A stretch of 25,787 nt of DNA from an uncultured Bacilli bacterium (GTDB lineage: Bacteria > Bacillota_I > Bacilli_A > RF39 > UBA660), in NCBI GenBank assembly GCA_934119955.1, contig CAKOSZ010000013.1:1-25787 (forward strand), in the 5' to 3' direction. The notes beneath the pieces were generated by a model. The model had not been told where the DNA came from and did not search any database. It saw only the letters and a list, made by a program, of their open reading frames with translations. The first letter of the stretch is position 1, and the number at the start of each line of letters is the position of its first letter. The position numbers and the translations under genes are program-made. This document shows, one piece after another, positions 8,440-15,473 of the stretch.

Positions 8440-10521
8440 TTATAACTCCTCCCTTAAATAATTAACACCTATGTCAAAATACTCTAAATAATTATCTAAA
8501 ATAGTTATTTTATAATCATATATAGAGGTTAAGTTATCTTTAACTTTGATTAAGTATTTATTATTAAAACGATCTACTAAATACTTAGATCCAGGATATA
8601 TTTTATTAAAATTAGTTTTTAAAACCATTAAGCACCATCTTGATTTATAAACAACTTCTAAATTAGGATTTTTTAAATACCGACTTTTATAAGCAGTTAT
8701 TAATTCCTGAATTGCATTTTTAGATAATTCAAGAGATAAAGTAACTCTAAGAGCCCCAAGCGAATTAAGAAGAGCCACCGTATAAGAATTAAAAACATTA
8801 AACGAATGATCAGTTATAAAACTTTTAAATCTATTTATAGCACCTAATTCACCAACTAAATATAAGTCATCTTTGTATTTACTATAATCAAATACTACTC
8901 TTGGTATTTTTTTAATAGTTTTATCTAAATAAGAATAATTATCATCTTTTAAAAAAGAGTATTCTTTTTCCTTCTTATAATCAGGTAAATCAATTTCATA
9001 AATACCTTCTATATATTCTTTTTTATATTTAAGAAGTCTTATCTCATTTAATTTATTAATACCTTCTCTTCTTAAATTATTAAGACTACTAATAGGTAAA
9101 AACAAAGATTTGTCTAAATTAACTTCTATATCATCAACCTGATAAATAGTATTATTTATTTTTTTTAATTTATCTAAAATATCAGGAACAGTTAATTCCT
9201 TTTTAGTGGCAAGCAAAGGTCTTTCTCCATATACTTTAACACAATTTGTATAATCATTTATAATAAGTTCAATTTCCTTATTTAAACTTATATTACAAGT
9301 CATTTTAATTGGTATTTTTCTTTTTCTTTCCTTAATTATTTTTAAAACACCATTATCTATTTCATAACTTAAAGTTTTATAAACTAAACTATCAACACTT
9401 ATTTTTTTATTTACTTTAAACGTAATAATATCATTTTTTAAAGCAGTATAAACTTGTTTATTATTAACTCTAAATTCATTTAAAGTAAGACCATATTCTT
9501 CTTTATCTTTAATTCTTAAACCATCATGAATTGATACTTTATCTAATAATTTAATACTTACATAGTTATTTTTACAAGATACAACTTTTCCTATTAATAT
9601 TCCTAAGTGATTAGAAGAAATATCATCTATATTATTTTCTTCTTTAAAAATAAAACCATTTGTAGTTGTTCTTGTAAAACAAGTTTTAAGATCATGTAAA
9701 GTTTCCTGATTTACTTTTAAAGTTTTTGTTTTCAAGTAATTATTTAAAGTATCCTTATATAATTTAGTTGCTAGATAAACATAACTTGGACTTTTCATCC
9801 TACCTTCTATTTTAAAACTATCAATTCCAGCAGTAATTAATTTATCTAAATTAGAAATAGTTTCTAAATCTTTCATACTTAAAGGATAATCTCCTTTATT
9901 TAAAACATTATATTTCTCATCTAATACTTTGTAAGGAAGTCTACAACAACCTGTACAAGTACCACGATTACCACTTCTTGGACCTATGCTTCTTGCAAAT
10001 AAACAATTACCTGAATAAGAAACACATAAGGCTCCGTGAACAAATACTTCAACCTCTAACCCTGAATATTTTTTAATTTTAATTATTTCTTCAAGAGGAG
10101 TTTCACGGGCTAGAACTATTCTTTTAATTCCAAGTTTTTTAGCCATCAAAGCACCTTCTAAATTATGAATATGCATCTGTGTTGAAGCATGAATTTCTAA
10201 ATTAGGAAACTTTTTATGAACTAAATCAATCATCCCCAAGTCTTGCATAATAACAGCATCAACATTATTTTGATGTAAAAAAGAAATAAATTCAAGAAAT
10301 TTAGAAACCTCTCTTTCAAGAACTAATATATTACAAGTAACATATACTTTTACTCCATATAAATGAGCATAATTAATAACCTGAACTAATTCTTCATTAG
10401 TAAAATTATTAGCAAAACTCCTAGCTCCAAACATCTTACCAGCCAAATAAACAGCATCACAACCACCTTCAATTGCAGCATAAAACGCATTCATAGATCC
10501 ACAAGGAGACAATATTTCCAT
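8440..10521 (-). CDS. U32-family peptidase-like RNA hydroxylation protein
   Basis: It belongs to the U32 'peptidase' family, whose characterised members (RlhA, TrhP/YegQ) act in prephenate-dependent hydroxylation of 23S rRNA or tRNA uridine/cytidine. The N-terminal barrel starts at once with 'EILSPCGSMNAFYAAIEGGC' and holds the family features HASTQMHIHN and EVFVHGALC. The cysteine cluster includes YSGNC and NRGTCTGCCR, probable Fe-S ligands. The C-terminal half (from about 330) contains beta-rich segments like the accessory domains of the long RlhA-type members; 693 residues fit that class. The ATG has a GGTGG site. It heads a unit with the 83-aa and GDPD-like genes. The exact RNA target cannot be told from sequence. 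Confidence 0.9.
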   Translation of the reverse strand: MEILSPCGSMNAFYAAIEGGCDAVYLAGKMFGARSFANNFTNEELVQVINYAHLYGVKVYVTCNILVLEREVSKFLEFISFLHQNNVDAVIMQDLGMIDLVHKKFPNLEIHASTQMHIHNLEGALMAKKLGIKRIVLARETPLEEIIKIKKYSGLEVEVFVHGALCVSYSGNCLFARSIGPRSGNRGTCTGCCRLPYKVLDEKYNVLNKGDYPLSMKDLETISNLDKLITAGIDSFKIEGRMKSPSYVYLATKLYKDTLNNYLKTKTLKVNQETLHDLKTCFTRTTTNGFIFKEENNIDDISSNHLGILIGKVVSCKNNYVSIKLLDKVSIHDGLRIKDKEEYGLTLNEFRVNNKQVYTALKNDIITFKVNKKISVDSLVYKTLSYEIDNGVLKIIKERKRKIPIKMTCNISLNKEIELIINDYTNCVKVYGERPLLATKKELTVPDILDKLKKINNTIYQVDDIEVNLDKSLFLPISSLNNLRREGINKLNEIRLLKYKKEYIEGIYEIDLPDYKKEKEYSFLKDDNYSYLDKTIKKIPRVVFDYSKYKDDLYLVGELGAINRFKSFITDHSFNVFNSYTVALLNSLGALRVTLSLELSKNAIQELITAYKSRYLKNPNLEVVYKSRWCLMVLKTNFNKIYPGSKYLVDRFNNKYLIKVKDNLTSIYDYKITILDNYLEYFDIGVNYLREEL

Positions 10522-10545
10522 AAAACCACCAACATTTCCAATAAA

Positions 10546-10551
10546 ATTATA
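10546..10551 (-). promoter_or_regulatory. Possible -10 of the U32 operon
   Basis: A perfect TATAAT on the minus strand lies about 25 bases before the U32 ATG. I see no convincing -35 at the right distance. The rest of the 164-base gap (10522-10685) holds only AT-rich sequence and the terminator of the next gene. Confidence 0.35.
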
Positions 10552-10646
10552 ACAAATAATTGATGTAATTAAAAGAAAAAATATTACTAAATATAAATGT
10601 TAAAAAACTTAACTACAAAACATCATATATAATAAAATATATAATA

Positions 10647-10684
10647 AAATAGTTTCTCAACAAAATATTGAAAAACTATTTTTT
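10647..10684 (-). terminator. Intrinsic terminator of the 671-aa surface protein gene
   Basis: Bases 10647-10660 pair with 10668-10681 apart from one mismatch, with a short AT-rich loop. U-rich sequence follows on the minus strand, directly after the stop codon at 10686. Confidence 0.7.
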
Positions 10685-10685
10685 A

Positions 10686-12701
10686 TTAATCTTTTAAGGT
10701 TATTGTAAATGGATTAAATTTAGTACCATTTCCACCTGTTATAACGATATTTGATTTTAGATAAATTGAGGGACGAGCACCATAGACACCGGAAGGATAA
10801 TTGGCACCGGAAGGATATTTGAGGCCACCGTAACCTCTGCTAACGTACCAAACATAAGAAGAGCTATATGGTGTTATTAACCAAGTACTACTTAAACTAC
10901 TATAATCGTTTCCTTGTTGACTGGCAAACATTTCTCCATATCTTAGAAGTCCTACATAACCTGTATTCCAAATACTTGTTGTTTTAACACAATCTTTCGT
11001 CGTTTCAGTTGTATTATTTGTATTACATAAAGAATTTTTATAATAATCTGATGACATTGTTTTTATATAATATGTTCCCTTATCTAACATACTAATTGAC
11101 GCTAAACTATTATACCAAGTATTGTTCAAATAATAATCCCAGTAATCATCACTTGTACCATTTCCATAAGTTGTATTTGTACTAAATTTTTTTTCAACAA
11201 CCGTTCCATCGTTTTTTATATTATCATTTTTATTTAATTTAGTTTTTCCATCTTCGATGCCTACTATTCTATATAGTTCTTTGGTCGAAGTATCTCCATC
11301 TTCATCAAATACTACATACTCACCTATTGTTCTGGTATTTAATAATGTAGTATTTATAATTGGTTGTTCCATATCTCCTGATATTGTATATGGATCATTT
11401 TTTGTGCCTGATCCACCTGAAAATTGGATATTTGATTTTAGATTTATTGACGGGCGAACACCAATGATATTGTTAGTACTGGAACCTCCGCCATTGCCAC
11501 CATAGCCGCTAACGTTCCAAACAAAAGGAGAGCTACTTGGATTTAACAACCACCAACCATAACCTATATTTAAATAACCTTGTGTGTAATCGCTTGTGGA
11601 ACCACTATTTTTATAACTTAAATAATATTCATAACTATTTAATAGTCCTATGGGTGTATTCTTGCTAATGCTTTCATTATTTATTAAAGTTGTTTCAGGT
11701 AATTTTATACTTATATCACTTGAACTACTTGCATTAGAATTTGTTATATTCCATGTACTATCTTCTACTATTATATTCTTATAATTATATAAAGTATCTA
11801 AAAAGTCTTCATTTAACCATTGATATATCCATGACCCAGTATATGTCGTATCATCTTTTTTAGATATATCATAAAAATTCGCATCATCCTCTGGATTGTA
11901 TGAAATAGTTGTAATCATATCATCTGTTATCATTTTCATAGTTCCATCAGGATTAATGGCTGTTATTCTCCAAAGTTTTCCTGAATACCAAACATAATTA
12001 TAATCTACATCTGTTTTTGATCCAGATATATAAACTGTATTATCTTCTTCTATAATAGTATTTGTTTTTTCAGTTAATAACATTGTTTTAAAATCTGCTG
12101 AGTTTTCTATTCGTTTTTTATTAAAGTCTCCGGTTACTTTTACTTTAATAGAAGCATAAACATTATTCCACTCTTCCATGGTATAATCTTGATTAACATT
12201 ACCTATTTTAGTATCACTTGATACCCACATATAAAGTCTATAAGTTCTTGTTATTTCATTTGTAGTATTTTTATTAATTGTATCAACATATATTCTTTTA
12301 TTTGTTAAATCACTATAACTTTTGTTGTTTAATAATTCAGTTTCAATACCATTATCAACACTTGTTAATCTAAACTTTAATAAATTATCTTTTATTCTTG
12401 TTTTTCCTGTTTGTTCATTTCCTTTGGTTAATACTATTTCATACCATATATCTTTATCTGTATAAGTATTTTTACCATCTATTGTGAATTCAAAATATTT
12501 TGTTTTATCAAAAGTACTACTTGGCATAGCATTTTCAATTGTTAGTTCATTTGTTTCATTGTAGTGCATGTAAATATCCCCTACTACAAGGTTTGAATTA
12601 CTACCTGTTTTGTTATAAGTAAAAATTGCAAATGATACTCCTATTGTTAATACCAAAACTAATATTATTAAAGTTAAAATTATTATTTTTTTGTTTTTCA
12701 T
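10686..12701 (-). CDS. SipW-type signal-peptide surface protein with two repeated C-terminal domains
   Basis: This is a secreted protein with the SipW-dependent/TasA-camelysin type N-terminus: MKNKK, a long hydrophobic stretch, then FAIFTYNKTGSNSNLVVGD. Residues 1 to about 200 match the start of the 533-aa protein at 15474-17075 and probably form a TasA-like beta domain. Two related domains follow, about 203-445 and 450-671. Each starts with a Y/V-W-x-I/V strand region, contains a W-L-L/I-x-P segment and ends in G-V/A-RPSI-x-LKSN-x-x-x-x-GG-x-GTK-x-x-P. This resembles DUF6273-like modules of gut Firmicutes. No LPXTG or C-terminal membrane anchor is visible. No SipW peptidase gene is in the window. 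Expression must pass a terminator-like hairpin in the leader (12723-12770) and a leader ORF with a G10 tract. The two domain tips (about residues 381-425 and 604-655) are less AT-rich than the surroundings. Confidence 0.85.
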   Translation of the reverse strand: MKNKKIIILTLIILVLVLTIGVSFAIFTYNKTGSNSNLVVGDIYMHYNETNELTIENAMPSSTFDKTKYFEFTIDGKNTYTDKDIWYEIVLTKGNEQTGKTRIKDNLLKFRLTSVDNGIETELLNNKSYSDLTNKRIYVDTINKNTTNEITRTYRLYMWVSSDTKIGNVNQDYTMEEWNNVYASIKVKVTGDFNKKRIENSADFKTMLLTEKTNTIIEEDNTVYISGSKTDVDYNYVWYSGKLWRITAINPDGTMKMITDDMITTISYNPEDDANFYDISKKDDTTYTGSWIYQWLNEDFLDTLYNYKNIIVEDSTWNITNSNASSSSDISIKLPETTLINNESISKNTPIGLLNSYEYYLSYKNSGSTSDYTQGYLNIGYGWWLLNPSSSPFVWNVSGYGGNGGGSSTNNIIGVRPSINLKSNIQFSGGSGTKNDPYTISGDMEQPIINTTLLNTRTIGEYVVFDEDGDTSTKELYRIVGIEDGKTKLNKNDNIKNDGTVVEKKFSTNTTYGNGTSDDYWDYYLNNTWYNSLASISMLDKGTYYIKTMSSDYYKNSLCNTNNTTETTKDCVKTTSIWNTGYVGLLRYGEMFASQQGNDYSSLSSTWLITPYSSSYVWYVSRGYGGLKYPSGANYPSGVYGARPSIYLKSNIVITGGNGTKFNPFTITLKD
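10787..10817. repeat. 18-bp tandem duplication in the surface-protein tip
   Basis: The 13-base string caccggaaggata occurs at 10787-10799 and again at 10805-10817. It encodes the doubled YPSG motif in the tip of the second C-terminal domain. It is less AT-rich than the surrounding gene. Confidence 0.85.
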
Positions 12702-12722
12702 AAATACTCCTTTTTTTAAATT

Positions 12723-12770
12723 AAAAAAACATGACTAAAAATTACAGATGAACTGTAAACTTAATCATGT
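12723..12770 (-). promoter_or_regulatory. Terminator-like attenuator hairpin upstream of the 671-aa gene
   Basis: On the minus strand an 11-pair lower stem (12770-12760 with 12739-12729, two G-U pairs), a small internal loop, a 6-pair upper stem and a 5-base loop form a strong hairpin. It is followed by seven U (12729-12723). Only about 20 bases, including the AAAGGAG ribosome site, separate it from the ATG at 12701, so there is no room for a promoter and the gene must be transcribed through it. A TGA (12767-12765) lies in its 5' arm and is the stop codon of one of the three possible leader-ORF frames. The equivalent hairpin at 17097-17144 begins with the same ACATGATTA. Confidence 0.85.
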
Positions 12771-12825
12771 TTTAATTTTAATCATTTTATTTATTTTATT
12801 ACAAAACTTCTTGTTTAATAAGGTA

Positions 12826-12906
12826 TTATATACCCCCCCCCCATGTAAAGTTTTGTAAAGTAGGAGTAATATTTATTGTAAAGTTATTATTAATAAATTT
12901 ATTCAT
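12826..12906 (-). CDS. Leader ORF with G10 slippage tract
   Basis: This 26-codon ORF starts at ATG 12906 with an ideal ribosome site (GGAAAGGAG, 8-base spacing) downstream of a good promoter, so it should be well translated. After residue 21 it enters the run of ten G (TGG GGG GGG GGT) and, with ten G, stops at TAA 12828-12826. With 9 or 12 G the frame instead runs to 46 codons (at 9 G) and stops at TGA 12767-12765 inside the attenuator hairpin. With 11 G it stops early. I infer a regulatory leader peptide whose length, rather than its sequence, matters. It is not similar to the other leader peptide. Confidence 0.75.
   Translation of the reverse strand: MNKFINNNFTINITPTLQNFTWGGGI
12833..12842. 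repeat. Homopolymer of ten C (G10 on the coding strand)
   Basis: An uninterrupted C10 is striking in such AT-rich DNA and is by far the longest G/C homopolymer noticed. It lies inside the leader ORF, where a change of one base shifts its frame. Tracts of this length are typical slipped-strand phase-variation sites in other bacteria. Confidence 0.95.
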
Positions 12907-12941
12907 ATTTTTAACTCCTTTCCAATATTTTTTACTATTTA

Positions 12942-12970
12942 ATTCTAACAAATATTTTTTTTATTTTCAA
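12942..12970 (-). promoter_or_regulatory. Promoter of the 671-aa gene leader
   Basis: On the minus strand TTGAAA (12970-12965), 17 bases, TAGAAT (12947-12942), with TGT before the -10. It lies between the end of mreD and the leader ORF ribosome site, giving a leader of about 230 bases. Confidence 0.75.
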
Positions 12971-12980
12971 GAGTATTTTA

Positions 12981-13466
12981 TTATTTTTTTACTTTATTAA
13001 ATTTTACATTTTTTAAAACTATAATTAATATAATATAAAAACTAATATTTAAAATAATACTATGACTAACTTTATATAATAAATCATTAAATGTTACTAA
13101 ATTATATTTGGTTAAATAAACTAAGCAAAATATAATTAAATCATATAAAAAGATAAAAACAATTATTAAAATAATACTAATTATATTATTTATTTCTATA
13201 TATTTATTTATTTTTTTAATAATTTTAGCAAATAATAAAAATATTAAAGCATTTAATATGAATATATATGAATATAATAAATCATATATAATTCCTATTA
13301 TAAGTACTAATTTTAAATATTTTTTATCATCTATTTTTTTATATAAATAAACTATTAAAACAATTAATAACATAGGATAAAAATAATTTAAGTTATTAAA
13401 ATTAAATGGTATAAAATAAGATATTAAAAAATCTATTAAAAACGTTATAAATATTAAAGCAATCAT
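12981..13466 (-). CDS. mreD: Rod-shape determining protein MreD
   Basis: This small polytopic membrane protein of the elongasome (161 residues, about five hydrophobic helices, basic C-terminus) works with MreC, MreB and the SEDS/PBP enzymes. Sequence conservation of MreD is weak; the call rests on size, topology and its place immediately after mreC. Its start is one base after the mreC stop. It is extremely AT-rich and rich in Ile/Leu/Asn/Lys. No terminator is seen between it and the promoter of the next leader, so read-through into that leader is possible. Confidence 0.8.
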   Translation of the reverse strand: MIALIFITFLIDFLISYFIPFNFNNLNYFYPMLLIVLIVYLYKKIDDKKYLKLVLIIGIIYDLLYSYIFILNALIFLLFAKIIKKINKYIEINNIISIILIIVFIFLYDLIIFCLVYLTKYNLVTFNDLLYKVSHSIILNISFYIILIIVLKNVKFNKVKK

Positions 13467-13467
13467 T

Positions 13468-14205
13468 TTATTTCCTTTTTAATACTTTAACATATTTTAA
13501 ATCATTTATATTACTACTTAAAGTAACATGGATAATATTAGTAACATCATATTTATCTTTTACAACTTCCCTAACAGTTCCTATTAAAATACCACTTGGA
13601 AGTATTCCTCCTAAACCACTTGTATAAACTAAACTATTTTTAATATCTAAATCACTTATTTTATTAACTGTTATTATTTCTAAATAATTATTTTCTTTAT
13701 TATAATTATTCATAATACCATAGATAGTATCATTATTTGTTTTTATCATAACTGATATTTTAGTATTTATATCACTTGTTGTTATTAATTTAACTTCACT
13801 TGTTTTTTTACTAACTTTATTTATTATTCCAATTAACCCCCTACTTGATATAACAGCATCTCCTACATCTATTTTAGAATTACTTCCTGAATTAATTTCT
13901 AAGGTATTAAACCAATACATTTTATTCCTATTTAATACTAAACTAGTAACACTATCAAAATCTGTTAAGGTTGAACTTAAATCATTTATTTTTTTAAGTT
14001 CTTCTAATTCTTTTTCTTTTTCAAGATTAATTCCTTCACATACCCTACTATCTAGTTTTAAATCATTACTAGTTGCTTTAACAGGCATATATATTAAATC
14101 TTTTAATAAATAATAAGGATAAAATAAATTAATTTTGGTTGTAACAGAAATAAATGAAACTAAGTAAATAATAATTATTATAACAAAAGTTTTAACCTTT
14201 AACAT
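13468..14205 (-). CDS. mreC: Rod-shape determining protein MreC
   Basis: MreC is the bitopic scaffold of the cell-elongation complex. An N-terminal membrane helix (residues about 5-24) is followed by a short coiled-coil segment (KEKELEELKKINDLSS) and the beta-barrel domain with family motifs VGDAVISSRGLIGIINKVS and TSGLGGILPSGILIGTV. Its 245 residues are slightly short but complete. It sits two bases downstream of radC and one base upstream of mreD, the usual radC-mre arrangement of Gram-positives; mreB is not adjacent here. Confidence 0.93.
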   Translation of the reverse strand: MLKVKTFVIIIIIYLVSFISVTTKINLFYPYYLLKDLIYMPVKATSNDLKLDSRVCEGINLEKEKELEELKKINDLSSTLTDFDSVTSLVLNRNKMYWFNTLEINSGSNSKIDVGDAVISSRGLIGIINKVSKKTSEVKLITTSDINTKISVMIKTNNDTIYGIMNNYNKENNYLEIITVNKISDLDIKNSLVYTSGLGGILPSGILIGTVREVVKDKYDVTNIIHVTLSSNINDLKYVKVLKRK

Positions 14206-14207
14206 AA

Positions 14208-14888
14208 CTACTCCATTAATCCATTTTCAAAAAAACTATAAAAATTATTATCAGTCATAATAATATGATCAACTAATTCTATTCCTTGAATACGTCCTAT
14301 TTTAATTAAAGTTTTAGTTATTTCAATATCTGCTCTACTTGGTTTAGGATCACCACTTGGATGATTATGTATACATATAAATGATGAGGCACTGCATAAA
14401 TAAGCATTTTTAAAAACTTCTCTTGGATGTATTAAACTTCTATCAATTGTTCCCATAAATAATAATTTCCTTTCTATTAAATTCTTTTTAGTATCTAAAT
14501 ATAAACAATAAAAACACTCTTGCTTAACACTTACAAATAAATGTTTACAAGATAAGTAAATATACTCTGGATTATTGTATTTTTCTTTTTTTAAAGTATT
14601 ATTTTCTAAATATATTCTTCTACCTAGTTCAAGAATTGCCATTAATTCTATTTTTTTAACTATACCAAGTCCTTTTATATTATCAAAGGTATGAATATCT
14701 ATATTTTTCAAATTACTAAGATTAGTAATTTTTTTAAGAACTTGTAAAGACAATTCTTTACAAGATACCCCCTTAGTTCCAGTTTTTAAAATAATTGCAA
14801 GTAATTCTTCATTAGATAAATTATTACTACCATATTTAAGTAATCTTTCTCTTGGTCTCTCCTCAGTTGGTATTTCTTTGATTAACAT
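14208..14888 (-). CDS. radC: RadC family JAMM-domain protein
   Basis: RadC/YsxA-type protein with an N-terminal helix-hairpin-helix region (about residues 25-80) and the C-terminal JAB1/MPN (JAMM) domain. The metal-binding motif HNHPSGDPKPSRAD is at residues 174-187. Its cellular role is still uncertain; the old link to DNA repair is not well supported. I choose ATG 14888 because the AGAGG site is eight bases before it; an upstream GTG at 14897 overlaps that site. It is followed closely by mreC and mreD. Confidence 0.93.
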   Translation of the reverse strand: MLIKEIPTEERPRERLLKYGSNNLSNEELLAIILKTGTKGVSCKELSLQVLKKITNLSNLKNIDIHTFDNIKGLGIVKKIELMAILELGRRIYLENNTLKKEKYNNPEYIYLSCKHLFVSVKQECFYCLYLDTKKNLIERKLLFMGTIDRSLIHPREVFKNAYLCSASSFICIHNHPSGDPKPSRADIEITKTLIKIGRIQGIELVDHIIMTDNNFYSFFENGLME

Positions 14889-14919
14889 TTTAGTCACCTC
14901 TATATATAATATAAACGTT

Positions 14920-15360
14920 TTAAAATAAAATCTTAGAATTATTTAAAAGTTCTTTAAATACTTCTTGAATATCATTTAAATTACTAGTATCACTAAGAGA
15001 ATTATCATATTTTTTAATAAGTTCAAGAGTTTCACTATTCTTAACATAATCTGATCTAATAAAAGTATATATACCTTTTTCTTTATAAAGTTTTTGAGCC
15101 TTTAAAGCAACATCATAATTAGAAGTAATACCTAAATAAACATAATACTTATCATCATTTTCAATTATTTTATATTTTTCTAAATTACTTGCATTTTTAA
15201 TAGCAGCATCATTTGAAGTATAAACACCATACTGAATATAATAAATATTACCAGTTTCATTTAAATACTTTTTCCCATCATAATTCTTAAATAAAAGTTT
15301 ACCAAATAATAAACCCAACATACTACCAATTAATATAACAATGATAATACTTTTCTTCAT
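14920..15360 (-). CDS. SPOR-domain membrane-anchored protein
   Basis: The 146-residue protein has one N-terminal membrane helix (residues about 4-24) and an extracytoplasmic domain. 'YYIQYGVYTSNDAAIKNASN' followed by KYYVYLGITSNYDVALKAQ has the two-repeat pattern of SPOR domains, which bind denuded peptidoglycan glycans at division sites. A tail of about 35 residues follows. It has an excellent AAGGAGG site and heads the group with radC, mreC and mreD, which fits a cell-wall role. I see no clear consensus promoter in the 80 bases upstream. Confidence 0.75.
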   Translation of the reverse strand: MKKSIIIVILIGSMLGLLFGKLLFKNYDGKKYLNETGNIYYIQYGVYTSNDAAIKNASNLEKYKIIENDDKYYVYLGITSNYDVALKAQKLYKEKGIYTFIRSDYVKNSETLELIKKYDNSLSDTSNLNDIQEVFKELLNNSKILF

Positions 15361-15440
15361 ATTCCTCCTTCATTATTATTGTATAATTAAAAAGATAAAA
15401 AATATGTCGAATAATAGTAAAAACAGAGAATTATTTTAGG

Positions 15441-15465
15441 CAAAAGAAAAAAGCCTTTAAGGCTT
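15441..15465 (-). terminator. Intrinsic terminator of the LRR surface protein gene
   Basis: The inverted repeat AAGCC...GGCTT (15461-15465 with 15451-15455) is followed on the minus strand by a U-rich tract (15452-15442), just after the stop at 15474. Confidence 0.8.
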
Positions 15466-15473
15466 AATAAATT

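Noticed and set aside
11257..11505. Plus-strand open frame of 82 codons
   Set aside because: Antisense to the 671-aa surface protein gene, without a ribosome site or family resemblance.
12723..12770. Hairpin as a simple terminator for the mreD transcript
   Set aside because: It may also stop mreD read-through, but there are only about 20 bases between its U-run and the next ATG, filled by the ribosome site, so the downstream gene has to be transcribed through it.
12833..12842. C10 as a sequencing or assembly artefact
   Set aside because: Tract length may be misread by one or two bases, which would change the predicted ON/OFF state, but the tract itself and the frame logic stand; the second leader shows the same logic with a different repeat.
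12826..12861. Poly-G as a promoter spacer (TTTACA before and TATAAT after the G tract on the minus strand)
   Set aside because: The hexamers are only 13 bases apart with ten G, too close for a sigma-A promoter. A much better promoter lies upstream at 12942-12970, and the tract fits inside a well-started ORF. It could only matter if the tract grew to about 14 G.
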